Source: Methylomonas koyamae
GTDB taxonomy: Bacteria; Pseudomonadota; Gammaproteobacteria; Methylococcales; Methylomonadaceae
Assembly (NCBI RefSeq): GCF_006483455.1
Contig: NZ_PPPU01000007.1
Location: 98,708-162,707, forward strand
Reading direction: 5' to 3'
DNA: 64,000 nt
Shown piece after piece: positions 1 through 8,277 of the stretch. A model generated the notes under the pieces. The model did no database searches, had not been told where the DNA came from, and saw only the letters and a program-made list of their open reading frames with translations. The position numbers were made by a program, and so were the translations under genes. Within the stretch, counting starts at the first letter, position 1; every line of letters starts with the position of its first letter.

Positions 1-658
1 GACCCTCCAAATCGGCAGCGTTGTCGCCGACGATCTCCCGTAGCGCTTCCTTGCTGTTGTCGAGCAGGTTTTGCGCTTCGATTTCGCTGGCCAGCGCCCG
101 ATCGTAGCCGGCTTGAGCTTCGTAAACGTCGGTGATGGCGATGATGCCGACGTCGAACCGTTGCTTGGCTTGTTCTAACTGCTTTTCGATGGCTTTTTTC
201 TCGGCGACGGCAAATTCCAGATTGTCTTGCGCCGCCAGAATGTTGAAATAAGCTTCCGCGGTACGCCGCATCAGGTTCTGGTATTTGGCCTGAAATTGGG
301 CTTCGGCCTGGGCGATTTTGTTGTCGGCCTGGTCCAATTGCACCCAGTGTTCCCAGTGAAAGACCGGTTGTGTTAAGTTGAAGCCCAACTTGCTATCCCA
401 ATAATGCTGCAAGGTGGTACCCAGGAAGCTGGTACTTTCCAGCCGATTACGGCTGCTGTTGGCGTTGAACGAGAGCTTAGGCAACATCTGGGCAATGCTT
501 TGCGATTTGATTTCGGCCGTCGCCAGTTTGTTGATATCCGAACTTTTGAAATCGGGATCGTTGGCTTTTGCCAATTGGAAGGTCTCCAGCAAATCCTGGC
601 TGAAAGCCAACTTAACCGGGATTAACGCCACCAAAAGCGTGCATAACGTTCTTGTCAT
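1..658 (-). CDS. tolC: TolC-family outer membrane efflux protein, C-terminus cut by window edge
   Basis: Reading leftward from the ATG at 658, the product starts MTRTLCTLLVALIPVKLAFS, a signal peptide, followed by QDLLETFQLAKANDPDF, the usual opening of TolC-type outer membrane factors of type I secretion and RND efflux. Later segments such as AEAYFNILAAQDNLEFA and QAKQRFDVGIIAITDVYEAQ are the characteristic long periplasmic helices with the AYFNIL and RFDVG..TDV signatures. About 219 residues are visible; families run to roughly 430-480, so the second half lies outside the window. It should act as a trimeric outer-membrane/periplasm channel. The gene is divergent from galU with about 150 bp between them, where a Fur-box-like sequence sits. 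The family is clear; which exporter it serves cannot be seen. Confidence 0.88.
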   Translation of the reverse strand, partial: MTRTLCTLLVALIPVKLAFSQDLLETFQLAKANDPDFKSSDINKLATAEIKSQSIAQMLPKLSFNANSSRNRLESTSFLGTTLQHYWDSKLGFNLTQPVFHWEHWVQLDQADNKIAQAEAQFQAKYQNLMRRTAEAYFNILAAQDNLEFAVAEKKAIEKQLEQAKQRFDVGIIAITDVYEAQAGYDRALASEIEAQNLLDNSKEALREIVGDNAADLEG

Positions 659-687
659 TGCTATATCTCGTGCGGACGGGTAAAAAT

Positions 688-702
688 AAATAATCATTAT
701 CG
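688..702. promoter_or_regulatory. candidate Fur box upstream of tolC-like gene
   Basis: The 15 bases AAATAATCATTATCG match the 7-1-7 Fur consensus TGATAATNATTATCA at 12 of 14 defined positions. The site lies 30 bp upstream of the tolC-like start codon and about 105 bp upstream of galU, so it is placed to control the leftward gene. AT-rich promoters can give such matches by chance. Confidence 0.35.
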
Positions 703-806
703 CCTAAAATAGCCCGGCGACAGTGTTTAATTCACTAAGAGTGCCATAAGGTTAGGCACACATTATTTATCCGTCAAAACCAAACTGAAACCTGAAAAGA
801 GTCACT

Positions 807-1688
807 ATGAGTCAGAAAATCACTAAAGTCGTTTTTCCAGCCGCCGGGCTTGGAACCCGTTCCTTGCCTGCCACCAAGGCCGTCGCCAAGGAAATGCTGC
901 CGATCGTGGATAAACCGCTGATCCAATATGCGGTTGAGGAAGCGGTCGCGGCCGGCATCGACACCATGGTGTTCGTCATCGGCCGTAACAAGGAGTCGAT
1001 CGCCAACCATTTCGACAAGTCTTACGAGTTGGAAAAAGAGCTGGAGAAAAGCGGCAAGACCGGCTTGCTGAACATGTTGCGCGACTTGCTGCCGCCACAC
1101 GTGTCCTGCGTGTTCGTGCGCCAGGCCGAAGCCTTGGGTCTGGGTCACGCCGTGCATTGCGCCAAACCGGTGGTCGGTAACGAGCCGTTTGCGGTGATTT
1201 TGCCGGACGATCTGATCGAAGACGGCAGCCGCGGCTGTCTGAAGCAAATGGTGGAACTGTTCGAAAAAGAGCAAAGCAGTATCCTGGGGGTAGAGCGGGT
1301 CGATCCGACCGAAACCCATAAATACGGCATCGTCGAACACAGCGAAACCTCGCCGCGGGTCGGCAAGCTCAGCTCGATTGTCGAAAAACCGAAGCCGGAA
1401 GTAGCGCCTTCCAACATCGCCGTTGTCGGCCGCTATATTCTGACCCCGGCGATCTTCGAGAAAATCGAGAGCACCGGCCGCGGCGCCGGCGGCGAAATTC
1501 AATTGACCGATGCGATCGCAGCGTTGATGAAAGACGAACAAGTCCTGTCTTACGAATTCGAAGGTAACCGTTACGACTGCGGTTCCAAATTCGGTTTCCT
1601 GTTGGCCAACGTCGAATACGGCTTGCTGCACCAGGAAATAAACCAAGAGTTCGGCCAATACCTGAAACAGCGCGCCGCTAAAATCTGA
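807..1688 (+). CDS. galU: UTP--glucose-1-phosphate uridylyltransferase
   Basis: GalU makes UDP-glucose from UTP and glucose-1-phosphate, feeding cell-surface polysaccharide and galactose metabolism in the cytoplasm. The N-terminus has the nucleotidyltransferase signature GLGTRSLPATKAVAKEMLP (residues 15-33) followed by VDKPLIQY. EALGLGHAV, PDDLI and YGIVE appear in the expected order. The length of 293 residues is typical for bacterial GalU. The ATG at 807 follows AAAAGAG, a plausible ribosome site. galE, the next enzyme in UDP-sugar metabolism, lies 10 kb away on the other strand, so the two are not in one operon here. The gene stands alone, with a GC-rich hairpin just after its stop. Confidence 0.96.
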   Translation: MSQKITKVVFPAAGLGTRSLPATKAVAKEMLPIVDKPLIQYAVEEAVAAGIDTMVFVIGRNKESIANHFDKSYELEKELEKSGKTGLLNMLRDLLPPHVSCVFVRQAEALGLGHAVHCAKPVVGNEPFAVILPDDLIEDGSRGCLKQMVELFEKEQSSILGVERVDPTETHKYGIVEHSETSPRVGKLSSIVEKPKPEVAPSNIAVVGRYILTPAIFEKIESTGRGAGGEIQLTDAIAALMKDEQVLSYEFEGNRYDCGSKFGFLLANVEYGLLHQEINQEFGQYLKQRAAKI

Positions 1689-1697
1689 TTGTGGCGT

Positions 1698-1725
1698 CCG
1701 GAACGGCTAACCGCCGCCGTTCCGG
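1698..1725. terminator. GC-rich hairpin after galU
   Basis: CCGGAACGG (1698-1706) and CCGTTCCGG (1717-1725) form a perfect 9-bp stem with a 10-base loop, nine bases after the galU stop. It overlaps the 3' end of the convergent transporter gene. There is no T-run, so it may slow or process transcripts rather than act as a simple intrinsic terminator. Confidence 0.4.
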
Positions 1726-2600
1726 GCTTGCCGTCGGTTTACGGTTTCGTAAATCAATAGAGCTAGCATAATCAGCGCCGTGCCGGCCAGCGTGGTCGGC
1801 GTGATCGGTTCTTGATTCACGCTGTAACCCAAAAATAACGACATGACCGGCGTCAGCAGATTCATCATCGCCACGTTGGTGGCCGGCATGTTGGTCAGCA
1901 CGAAGTAATACAGCGCAAAACCCAGCGTGGTAGCGATGATCCCGAGGTAAATAATCGAATACAGCGCCTTCGGCTCGATGTTTTGCGGGAATGCCAAGCC
2001 TTCCATGCCGTACCAGGTCGCCAGGTACAGCGGCACCGCGATCGACAAGCCGCCGGTGACCAACGGCAACGCTCCAAGACCAGCATCAATTTGTTTGACC
2101 CAGACCGCGCTGGCGGCGTGGATAAAGGTGGCGATCAACACGCCGATCAGACCGGTTATTGCTTGCTCGTTCAATTCCAGCGCCGAATTGAACATGACCA
2201 GCAGGCCGCAAACGCCCAGGCTATAAGCGAACAGCTTGCCCCAACCCAGGCTGCGTTCTTTCAAGTAGGCAGCGGCCATGAATGCGGTCATGAATGGGCT
2301 GAGGCCGAATATCACTGATATCCAGCCGGAGGGTACGAATCGAGCGGACCAATAGGTCACCAACATGCTGCCGTAGAGTTGTACCGCCACGGCGAAGTAG
2401 CTGGTCAAGGCCGGCCGGCGCAGCGGTATCCGGCGACGCGCCACCAAGCACAGCAATAACAGGCAACTCAGGCCGATGCTCATCCGCGCCGTGGCCGCGA
2501 ATACGAAGCCGGCGCCTACGCTGCTCCATTGGATGGCCAGCGGCGTAGTGGTCCAGATCAACACCACGCCGATATAGGCCAGACCGAGGCGGATATTCAA
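1707..2600 (-). CDS. DMT-superfamily EamA-type transporter
   Basis: This 297-residue protein has about ten hydrophobic segments and two internal EamA-type repeats (roughly residues 5-135 and 150-285). The first begins LAYIGVVLIWTTTPLAIQW; the second contains FALYYFVLTNMPATNVAMM and a final LAGTALIMLALLIYE. Family members export metabolites or amino acids across the inner membrane, but the substrate cannot be read from sequence. The start used is TTG at 2600, one base after the acs stop, with no clear Shine-Dalgarno sequence, so translation may be coupled to acs. A somewhat later start is possible. It is the last gene of the dksA-gluQ-acs group. Confidence 0.85.
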   Translation of the reverse strand: MNIRLGLAYIGVVLIWTTTPLAIQWSSVGAGFVFAATARMSIGLSCLLLLCLVARRRIPLRRPALTSYFAVAVQLYGSMLVTYWSARFVPSGWISVIFGLSPFMTAFMAAAYLKERSLGWGKLFAYSLGVCGLLVMFNSALELNEQAITGLIGVLIATFIHAASAVWVKQIDAGLGALPLVTGGLSIAVPLYLATWYGMEGLAFPQNIEPKALYSIIYLGIIATTLGFALYYFVLTNMPATNVAMMNLLTPVMSLFLGYSVNQEPITPTTLAGTALIMLALLIYETVNRRQARNGGG

Positions 2601-2601
2601 C

Positions 2602-4542
2602 TTAAGGCAGTTTCAAGCGGTTGGCGATCAATTGCTCGACCACCGACGGATCGGCCAGGGTCGAGGTGTCGCCCAAATCGTGAAATTCGTTGGCGGCAAT
2701 CTTGCGCAAAATCCGGCGCATGATTTTACCGGAGCGAGTCTTCGGCAGGCTGGGCGCCCACTGAATCAGATCGGGCAGGGCGATGGCACTGATTTCCTCT
2801 CTGACCAAATCTTTCAACTCGCCTTTCAGGCTGCTGCTGCCTTCGACGCCGACGTTTAACGTGACATAGGCATAGATGCCCTGGCCTTTGATCGGATGCG
2901 GAAAGCCGACCACGGCCGCTTCGGCCACCAGATCGTGCAGCACCAGGGCGCTTTCGATTTCGGCAGTTCCCAAGCGGTGGCCGCATACGTTCAACACGTC
3001 GTCGATGCGACCGGTGATCCAGTAGTAGCCATCCTGGTCGCGGCGGGCGCCGTCGCCGGCAAAATAATAGCCGGGGAATTTGCTGAAGTAGGTATCGACG
3101 AAACGTTGGTGATCGCCATAGACCGTCCGCGCCTGGCCCGGCCAGGGCTGAGTCAACACCAGAATGCCTTCGGCTTCTCCTTCCAGTTCATGACCGTCCT
3201 GGTCGAGAATGGCCGGCTGTACGCCGAAAAATGGCAAAGTGGCCGAGCCCGGCTTCAAGGTTGTGGCGCCGGGCAGCGGCGTGATCAGGATGCCGCCGGT
3301 TTCGGTTTGCCACCAAGTATCAACCAACGGACAGCGCTTGTTGCCGACTACGTGGTAATACCATTCCCAGGCTTCCGGGTTGATCGGCTCCCCGACGCTG
3401 CCCAGAATACGCAACGAAGTGCGTTGGGTACGGTTGACGAATTCGTCGCCCTGCGCCATCAGCGCGCGGATCGCGGTCGGTGCAGTGTAAAAAATATTGA
3501 CCTGATGTTTGTCGATGACTTGCCAGAACCGGTCCGGATGAGGATGGGTCGGTACGCCTTCAAACATCAGTGTGGTGGCGCCGTTGCACAACGGCCCGTA
3601 TAGCACGTAGGAATGGCCGGTGATCCAGCCGATATCGGCGGTACACCAATAGATTTCGCCTTCCTGGTAATCGAACACGTATTTGTGGGTCATTGCCGCA
3701 TACAGCAAGTAACCGCCGGTACTGTGCAACACGCCCTTCGGTTGGCCGGTCGAGCCGGAAGTGTACAAAATGAACAAGGGGTCTTCCGCGTCCATCATTT
3801 CCGCCGGGCAAGTGGCAGCAGCAGTTGCCATTTCGGTGTGGTAACAGATATCGCGCCGATCGTGCCAGGGAATGTCGTGGCCGGTATGTTTGATGACGAT
3901 GACTTTACTCAAATTCGGGCACTGATCCGCAGCTTTGTCGACATTCAGCTTGGAATGGACGATTTTGCCGCCGCGGAAACTTTCGTCAGCGCAGATCAGT
4001 ATCCGGCAATCGGCGTCGATCACCCGATCGCGCAAGGCATCGGCCGAAAAGCCGCCGAAGACGATGGAATGGACCGCGCCGATCCTGGCACAGGCCAGAA
4101 TCACCACCGCCGCTTCGGCGATCATCGGCAAGTAGATGCAGACTCGGTCGCCCTTGCCGACGCCGTGATTTTTCAGGACATTGGCGAATTTACAGACCTG
4201 TTCGTACAGCTCTCGATAAGTCAGCGTGCGGCTGTCGGCCGGATCGTCGCCTTCCCAAATAATCGCGACCTGATCGGCGCGGTGCGGCAAATGGCGGTCC
4301 AGACAGTTGACGGTGACATTCAATTTGCCGCCGACGAACCATGCAATCTCGCCTTTGGGGTAGTCGTATTGCAGCACTGTGTGCCAAGGTGTTTGCCAGT
4401 CCAGAAACCGCTCGGCTTGTTCTGCCCAAAAAACCTCCGGTTGTTCGACCGATTGCCGATATAGCTGTTGGTATGCCGCTGCATCGATATGCGCGTTGGC
4501 CGCGACTTCGGGGGGTACCGGATAGGTTTTTTGATCTGACAT
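2602..4542 (-). CDS. acs: acetyl-CoA synthetase (AMP-forming)
   Basis: Acs activates acetate to acetyl-CoA through acetyl-AMP in the cytoplasm. The 646-residue length fits the family. Visible motifs are the adenylate loop [19 protein letters not shown] (acetate pocket), [20 protein letters not shown] and the C-terminal [11 protein letters not shown], whose Lys606 is the residue acetylated by Pat-type enzymes in characterised Acs. The hinge motif reads [13 protein letters not shown], with Cys where Ser is usual. A perfect AAGGAG (4549-4554) precedes the ATG. It lies 15 bp downstream of gluQ. In a methanotroph it would salvage acetate rather than support growth on it; that is inference. Confidence 0.96.
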   Translation of the reverse strand: MSDQKTYPVPPEVAANAHIDAAAYQQLYRQSVEQPEVFWAEQAERFLDWQTPWHTVLQYDYPKGEIAWFVGGKLNVTVNCLDRHLPHRADQVAIIWEGDDPADSRTLTYRELYEQVCKFANVLKNHGVGKGDRVCIYLPMIAEAAVVILACARIGAVHSIVFGGFSADALRDRVIDADCRILICADESFRGGKIVHSKLNVDKAADQCPNLSKVIVIKHTGHDIPWHDRRDICYHTEMATAAATCPAEMMDAEDPLFILYTSGSTGQPKGVLHSTGGYLLYAAMTHKYVFDYQEGEIYWCTADIGWITGHSYVLYGPLCNGATTLMFEGVPTHPHPDRFWQVIDKHQVNIFYTAPTAIRALMAQGDEFVNRTQRTSLRILGSVGEPINPEAWEWYYHVVGNKRCPLVDTWWQTETGGILITPLPGATTLKPGSATLPFFGVQPAILDQDGHELEGEAEGILVLTQPWPGQARTVYGDHQRFVDTYFSKFPGYYFAGDGARRDQDGYYWITGRIDDVLNVCGHRLGTAEIESALVLHDLVAEAAVVGFPHPIKGQGIYAYVTLNVGVEGSSSLKGELKDLVREEISAIALPDLIQWAPSLPKTRSGKIMRRILRKIAANEFHDLGDTSTLADPSVVEQLIANRLKLP

Positions 4543-4557
4543 GTTTTACTCCTTGTG

Positions 4558-5517
4558 CTAAGTCTGGTTACTGGGCGGCGAGTCCAGGCTGACGCTGCGG
4601 ACGCCGCGTAAAGGCTCCGGCGACCAGTGAGCAACGGCCCAGTCTAATATTGCCGGAATTTCGGCCTGTTTCAGCGTTGGCGGCGGATTTTGGCCGAGTA
4701 AGCTTAACAGCATGAACAAGGTTTGGCGCGGCGATGTTGCGGTCACTGCTTCGGCTCGGGTTTGTTTGCTGAGTTTTTGCCCGGCACGATCGACGATGAC
4801 CGGCACATGCAGGTAGTTCGGTTCCGGGAAGCCGAGCAGTTTTTGCAAGTATATTTGTTTCGGTGTGGACTCGAGTAAGTCGCAGCCGCGGACGATGTGC
4901 GTGATAGCTTGGCGCTGGTCGTCCACCACGACAGCCAACTGGTAGGCGACGATGCCGTCCTTGCGCAGCACGACAAAGTCGCCGTGTTGCTCAGCGATAT
5001 TCTCGCGGATAGCGCCTTGCAAACCGTCGCAAAATTCGACGCATACCGGCATTGCTTTGACTCGCAATGCTGCCGGATGATCGGCTTGCTGCGGCCTTAA
5101 CCGACAGTGGCCGGGGTAAATCGGCCCGGCCGCGGCTAACGAACTCCGGCTACAACTACAGGGATACAAAGAATCTTGCTGCCGCAATTCGGCCAGCGCT
5201 TGTTGGTATTGGCTTAAATGCCGGCTTTGATAATCGGCCTCTTTGTCCCAATGCAGCCCGAATGCCGCCAGACAATCTAAAATCCGCTCCGCCGCGCCGG
5301 GCATGTTGCGCGGAGTGTCGGCGTCGTCGATACGCAGCAGCCATAAGCCGTTTTGGTGGCGGGCATCGAGATAGCTGGCCAGCGCGGTGTAAAGGGAGCC
5401 AAGATGAAGCGGGCCGGTAGGCGAGGGCGCAAACCGGCCGATATAGGGGTGAGGTGGGGCTGGTTCTAGCCTAATTGCTTTTCCCTGATTTCGTCCAGTG
5501 TCTTGCAATCGATGCAC
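4558..5517 (-). CDS. gluQ: glutamyl-Q tRNA(Asp) synthetase
   Basis: GluQ attaches glutamate to the queuosine base at position 34 of tRNA-Asp. It is a truncated glutamyl-tRNA synthetase catalytic core without the anticodon-binding domain, and the length of about 300 residues fits. Motifs are [18 protein letters not shown] with the HLGS version of the class I HIGH signature, RIDDADTPR, a Cys cluster CSCSRSS with YPGHCR (zinc-site type), and KLSKQTRA as KMSKS equivalent. The best in-frame start is GTG at 5517, giving a 52-bp overlap with the end of dksA, the partner found next to gluQ in many gammaproteobacteria. No Shine-Dalgarno is visible, so a later non-ATG start near the YIGRF motif cannot be excluded. 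Confidence 0.93.
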   Translation of the reverse strand: MHRLQDTGRNQGKAIRLEPAPPHPYIGRFAPSPTGPLHLGSLYTALASYLDARHQNGLWLLRIDDADTPRNMPGAAERILDCLAAFGLHWDKEADYQSRHLSQYQQALAELRQQDSLYPCSCSRSSLAAAGPIYPGHCRLRPQQADHPAALRVKAMPVCVEFCDGLQGAIRENIAEQHGDFVVLRKDGIVAYQLAVVVDDQRQAITHIVRGCDLLESTPKQIYLQKLLGFPEPNYLHVPVIVDRAGQKLSKQTRAEAVTATSPRQTLFMLLSLLGQNPPPTLKQAEIPAILDWAVAHWSPEPLRGVRSVSLDSPPSNQT

Positions 5518-5897
5518 AAGGTTGCGGTCGGTCTGGCTTCCAGGCGGCGGATGCCGATTTCGATACCGCAGGTTTCGCAGTAGCCGTAATTGCCGGACTC
5601 GATTTCTTTCAGCGCTTCATCGATTTTTTTGATTAATTTGCGCTCGCGGTCGCGGGTGCGCAGTTCAAGACTGAATTCGGATTCTTGCGTGGCGCGATCG
5701 TTAGGATCCGGAAAGTTTGCCGCTTCGTCCTGCATGTGGTGAACCGTCCGGTCCACCTCTATCATCAGTTCGGATTTCCATTTGTTCAAGATGGCGGAAA
5801 AGTGTTTTAACTGCGCTTCGTTCATGTACTCTTCGCCTTCTTTTTCCTCATAAGGCTTAAAAGTAAATTCCGCTGCTGCAGGGTTAGAATTGTTCAT
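5466..5897 (-). CDS. dksA: RNA polymerase-binding transcription factor DksA
   Basis: DksA enters the RNA polymerase secondary channel and, with ppGpp, reprogrammes transcription in the stringent response. The 143-residue protein has the coiled coil (about 30-100) with the acidic tip D64-P-N-D67-R-A, then the four-Cys zinc finger C107-ETC-110 and C128-IDC-131. The N-terminus [20 protein letters not shown] is slightly longer than the conserved start near MNEAQLKHF (residue 25). It is divergent from an aminotransferase gene and heads the group dksA-gluQ-acs-transporter. Confidence 0.96.
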   Translation of the reverse strand: MNNSNPAAAEFTFKPYEEKEGEEYMNEAQLKHFSAILNKWKSELMIEVDRTVHHMQDEAANFPDPNDRATQESEFSLELRTRDRERKLIKKIDEALKEIESGNYGYCETCGIEIGIRRLEARPTATLCIDCKTLDEIREKQLG

Positions 5898-6007
5898 CCA
5901 ATGACTCCTGGCGGTCTAAAAAATCGGGGCTTTTTATCAGAATAGCCGGGGGCAAGCAAGAAGTTTGTTATCATGCCAAAGCTTTACCTCTACCCGGATA
6001 CTGGATT

Positions 6008-7171
6008 ATGAAACAGCACGTCGCCGACAGGATGCGCGGTATCAGTTCGTTTTATGTGATGGAATTATTACAGCGCGCCAAGGAACTGGAGCGGCAGGGC
6101 CGGGATATCATTCACATGGAAATCGGCGAACCGGATTTTGCCAGCCCGCCGTTGGTGCTGGAGGCCGGTAACCGTTTTCTGAGCAAAGGCGAAGTCAAAT
6201 ACACCGCTGCAGCCGGCTTGCCCGAATTGCGCGCTGCAGTGGCCGATTTTTACCGTACCCAGTACGGCGTCGATCTGGACCCGCGCCGGGTATTCATAAC
6301 GCCTGGCGCGTCCGGCGCTTTCCTGTTGGCATTTGCCACCAGCCTGAATCCTGGCGATAAACTGCTGATGGCCGATCCCTGTTATCCGTGCAACGATAAT
6401 TTTGTCAGGCTGTTCGACGCAAGCACGCATTTCGTGCCGGTCGGAGCCGAAACCGGCTACCAGTTGAACGCTGAGCTGATTCAGCGCCACTGGCAGCCGC
6501 AATGCAAAGGTGCACTGATTGCCTCGCCGTCCAATCCTACCGGCACCCTGATCAGCCATGCCGATTTGCAAGCTGCGGTGGCGGAAGTCAGGGCGTTGGA
6601 CGGATGTTTTTATTCCGATGAGATTTATCATGGCTTGGTATATGACGCTGCCGCTGAAACCGCCTTGCGGTTTAGCGACGAAGTCTTTGTCATCAACAGT
6701 TTTTCCAAGTTTTTCGGGATGACCGGCTGGCGGGTGGGCTGGCTGATAGTGCCGGAGAATTTCATCGACGCGGTGGAAAAGTTGGCGCAAAATATTTTTA
6801 TCGCCACGCCGACTCACTCGCAATATGCGGCGCTGGCGTCCTTCAGCCCGGAGAACATGGACGAATTGCGCCGACGGCGCGACGAGTTTGCGGCGCGGCG
6901 CGACTTTCTTTACGATAACCTGCTGAGTTTGGGGTTTAAAATTGCCTGTAAGCCGCAAGGGGCTTTTTACATTTACGCCGATTGCAGCGAGTTTTGCAGC
7001 GACAGTTTCGATTTTGCCAGAGGTCTATTGGAAACCGAGGGCGTAGCCGTAACCCCCGGCAAAGATTTCGGCGAACATCTGGCCAATCGCCATATTCGGT
7101 TTGCATATACCGCCTCAATCGATAGAATGGCCGCCGCTCTCACCAGACTGGAACGATTCATATGCCGATAA
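6008..7171 (+). CDS. class I/II PLP-dependent aminotransferase
   Basis: A fold-type I aminotransferase of 387 residues. It shows IHMEIGEPDF near residue 35, YTAAAGLPELR (substrate arm), SPSNPTGT, YSDEIYHGL with PLP-binding Asp204, and SFSKFFGMTGWRVGW with Lys234 as the Schiff-base lysine. Arg near FAYT at the C-terminus would bind the substrate carboxylate. The sequence groups with aspartate/alanine/aromatic aminotransferases, but the donor and acceptor cannot be assigned. The following rhodanese gene overlaps its last 10 bases, so the two are probably co-translated. Confidence 0.9.
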   Translation: MKQHVADRMRGISSFYVMELLQRAKELERQGRDIIHMEIGEPDFASPPLVLEAGNRFLSKGEVKYTAAAGLPELRAAVADFYRTQYGVDLDPRRVFITPGASGAFLLAFATSLNPGDKLLMADPCYPCNDNFVRLFDASTHFVPVGAETGYQLNAELIQRHWQPQCKGALIASPSNPTGTLISHADLQAAVAEVRALDGCFYSDEIYHGLVYDAAAETALRFSDEVFVINSFSKFFGMTGWRVGWLIVPENFIDAVEKLAQNIFIATPTHSQYAALASFSPENMDELRRRRDEFAARRDFLYDNLLSLGFKIACKPQGAFYIYADCSEFCSDSFDFARGLLETEGVAVTPGKDFGEHLANRHIRFAYTASIDRMAAALTRLERFICR

Positions 7172-7485
7172 GCCAATATACGCCCGAACAACTTCGCCAG
7201 CGTTTGCAGGAAGAAGCGCCGCCGCTGTTGCTCGACGTGCGCGAGCCGCACGAGTTTGCCTATGCCAAAATTGCCGGTAGCGTATTGATTCCATTGCAGC
7301 AAATCCCGCAACGGCTGGACGAGATACCGACCGACCGGGATATCGTGGCAATTTGCCACCATGGCATGCGTAGCCAACAAGCGTGTAATTATCTGCAACA
7401 TGCCGGCTTTGAACGTTTGATCAATTTACGCGGCGGTATCGATGCTTGGTCGCTAGTCTGCGACTCTTCGGTTCCTCGTTATTAA
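7162..7485 (+). CDS. single-domain rhodanese-like protein
   Basis: A 107-residue protein consisting of one rhodanese domain: LLLDVREPHEFAYAKIAGS near the start and the active-site loop CHHGMRS with the catalytic Cys65. The loop is the short type seen in GlpE-like single-domain rhodaneses that carry sulfane sulfur. There is no signal peptide, so it is cytoplasmic. The ATG overlaps the end of the aminotransferase gene by 10 bp, and the next gene starts 14 bp downstream, pointing to a three-gene operon. The physiological sulfur acceptor is unknown. Confidence 0.9.
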   Translation: MPISQYTPEQLRQRLQEEAPPLLLDVREPHEFAYAKIAGSVLIPLQQIPQRLDEIPTDRDIVAICHHGMRSQQACNYLQHAGFERLINLRGGIDAWSLVCDSSVPRY

Positions 7486-7499
7486 TAAATAATAAATCT

Positions 7500-8228
7500 A
7501 TGTTTTTAAAAGAATTCTATGCAATTCAGGATGGCTGTGTCGCGATTAGCGCTGCCCAAGCCAGTATGTTCGCCAAAGAAGTCGCGCACGACTTCAATCC
7601 GCTGCACGATGAAGACGCCAAGCGTTTTTGCGTACCGGGCGATTTGCTGTTTTCCCTGGTGTTGGAAAAATACGGTTTGAGCAGCAATATGCATTTCACG
7701 TTTTCCGGAATGGTCGGCCACGGGGTGCTGCTTAACTTTCCCGACACCGATGCGGAACAGATCGATGTTACCGATAATCAGGGTAAAACTTACCTGCAAA
7801 TCCAGCGTTCCGGCAGCCTGACCCGCGATCCGGAGCTAATTGAAACTCTGATTCGGGATTATGTGGCGTTTTCCGGGCAGAACTTCCCGTACGTGTTGGT
7901 GCCGTTATTGGCCAAGGAACAAGTGATGTTCAACATAGACCGGCCGTTGGTCATATACGAGAGCATGACCTTGAATTTAAGCCGGCTGGATTTTGCCAAG
8001 CCCAAGCTGGAAATGCTGGAGCCGACAATGGAAGTCAACGGTAAGCGGGCTACCGCTTACTTGCATTTTCAAATCCAAGCGAATGGCGAAGTGGTTGGTT
8101 CCGGATTCAAGAAGCTGGCAGTCAGCGGCCTGCGCGATTACGAAGCCGAACCGATGCAAGCCTTCGTCGACGACTATCTGGCCCGTAAACACGGCTATCT
8201 AGGCGAATTGGCCACGGCGAACGCTTAA
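7500..8228 (+). CDS. DUF3581-type protein of unknown function
   Basis: The chosen ATG at 7500 gives 242 residues starting MFLKEFYAIQDGCVAISAAQ; an 18-residue longer reading exists in frame but lacks sense as an N-terminus. The segment SMFAKEVAHDFNPLHDEDAKRFCVPGDLLF resembles the opening helix of hot-dog-fold MaoC-like proteins and matches my memory of the gammaproteobacterial DUF3581 family. No catalytic role is established. There are no membrane segments or signal peptide. It closes the aminotransferase-rhodanese group. Confidence 0.7.
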   Translation: MFLKEFYAIQDGCVAISAAQASMFAKEVAHDFNPLHDEDAKRFCVPGDLLFSLVLEKYGLSSNMHFTFSGMVGHGVLLNFPDTDAEQIDVTDNQGKTYLQIQRSGSLTRDPELIETLIRDYVAFSGQNFPYVLVPLLAKEQVMFNIDRPLVIYESMTLNLSRLDFAKPKLEMLEPTMEVNGKRATAYLHFQIQANGEVVGSGFKKLAVSGLRDYEAEPMQAFVDDYLARKHGYLGELATANA

Positions 8229-8277
8229 GCTGGGCTGTGGCGAGCCGGATTGCGGATATTCCGGTTCGGCTTCGCCA

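Noticed and set aside
774..1658. 294-residue open frame antisense to galU
   Set aside because: It mirrors galU, which has full family motifs; high GC content gives long antisense frames here.
2896..4464. Two long + strand frames opposite acs
   Set aside because: Shadow frames of acs, with composition typical of reverse-complemented GC-rich coding DNA.
4558..5517. Full glutamyl-tRNA synthetase
   Set aside because: Only about 300 residues with no anticodon-binding domain, and it sits beside dksA; fits GluQ.
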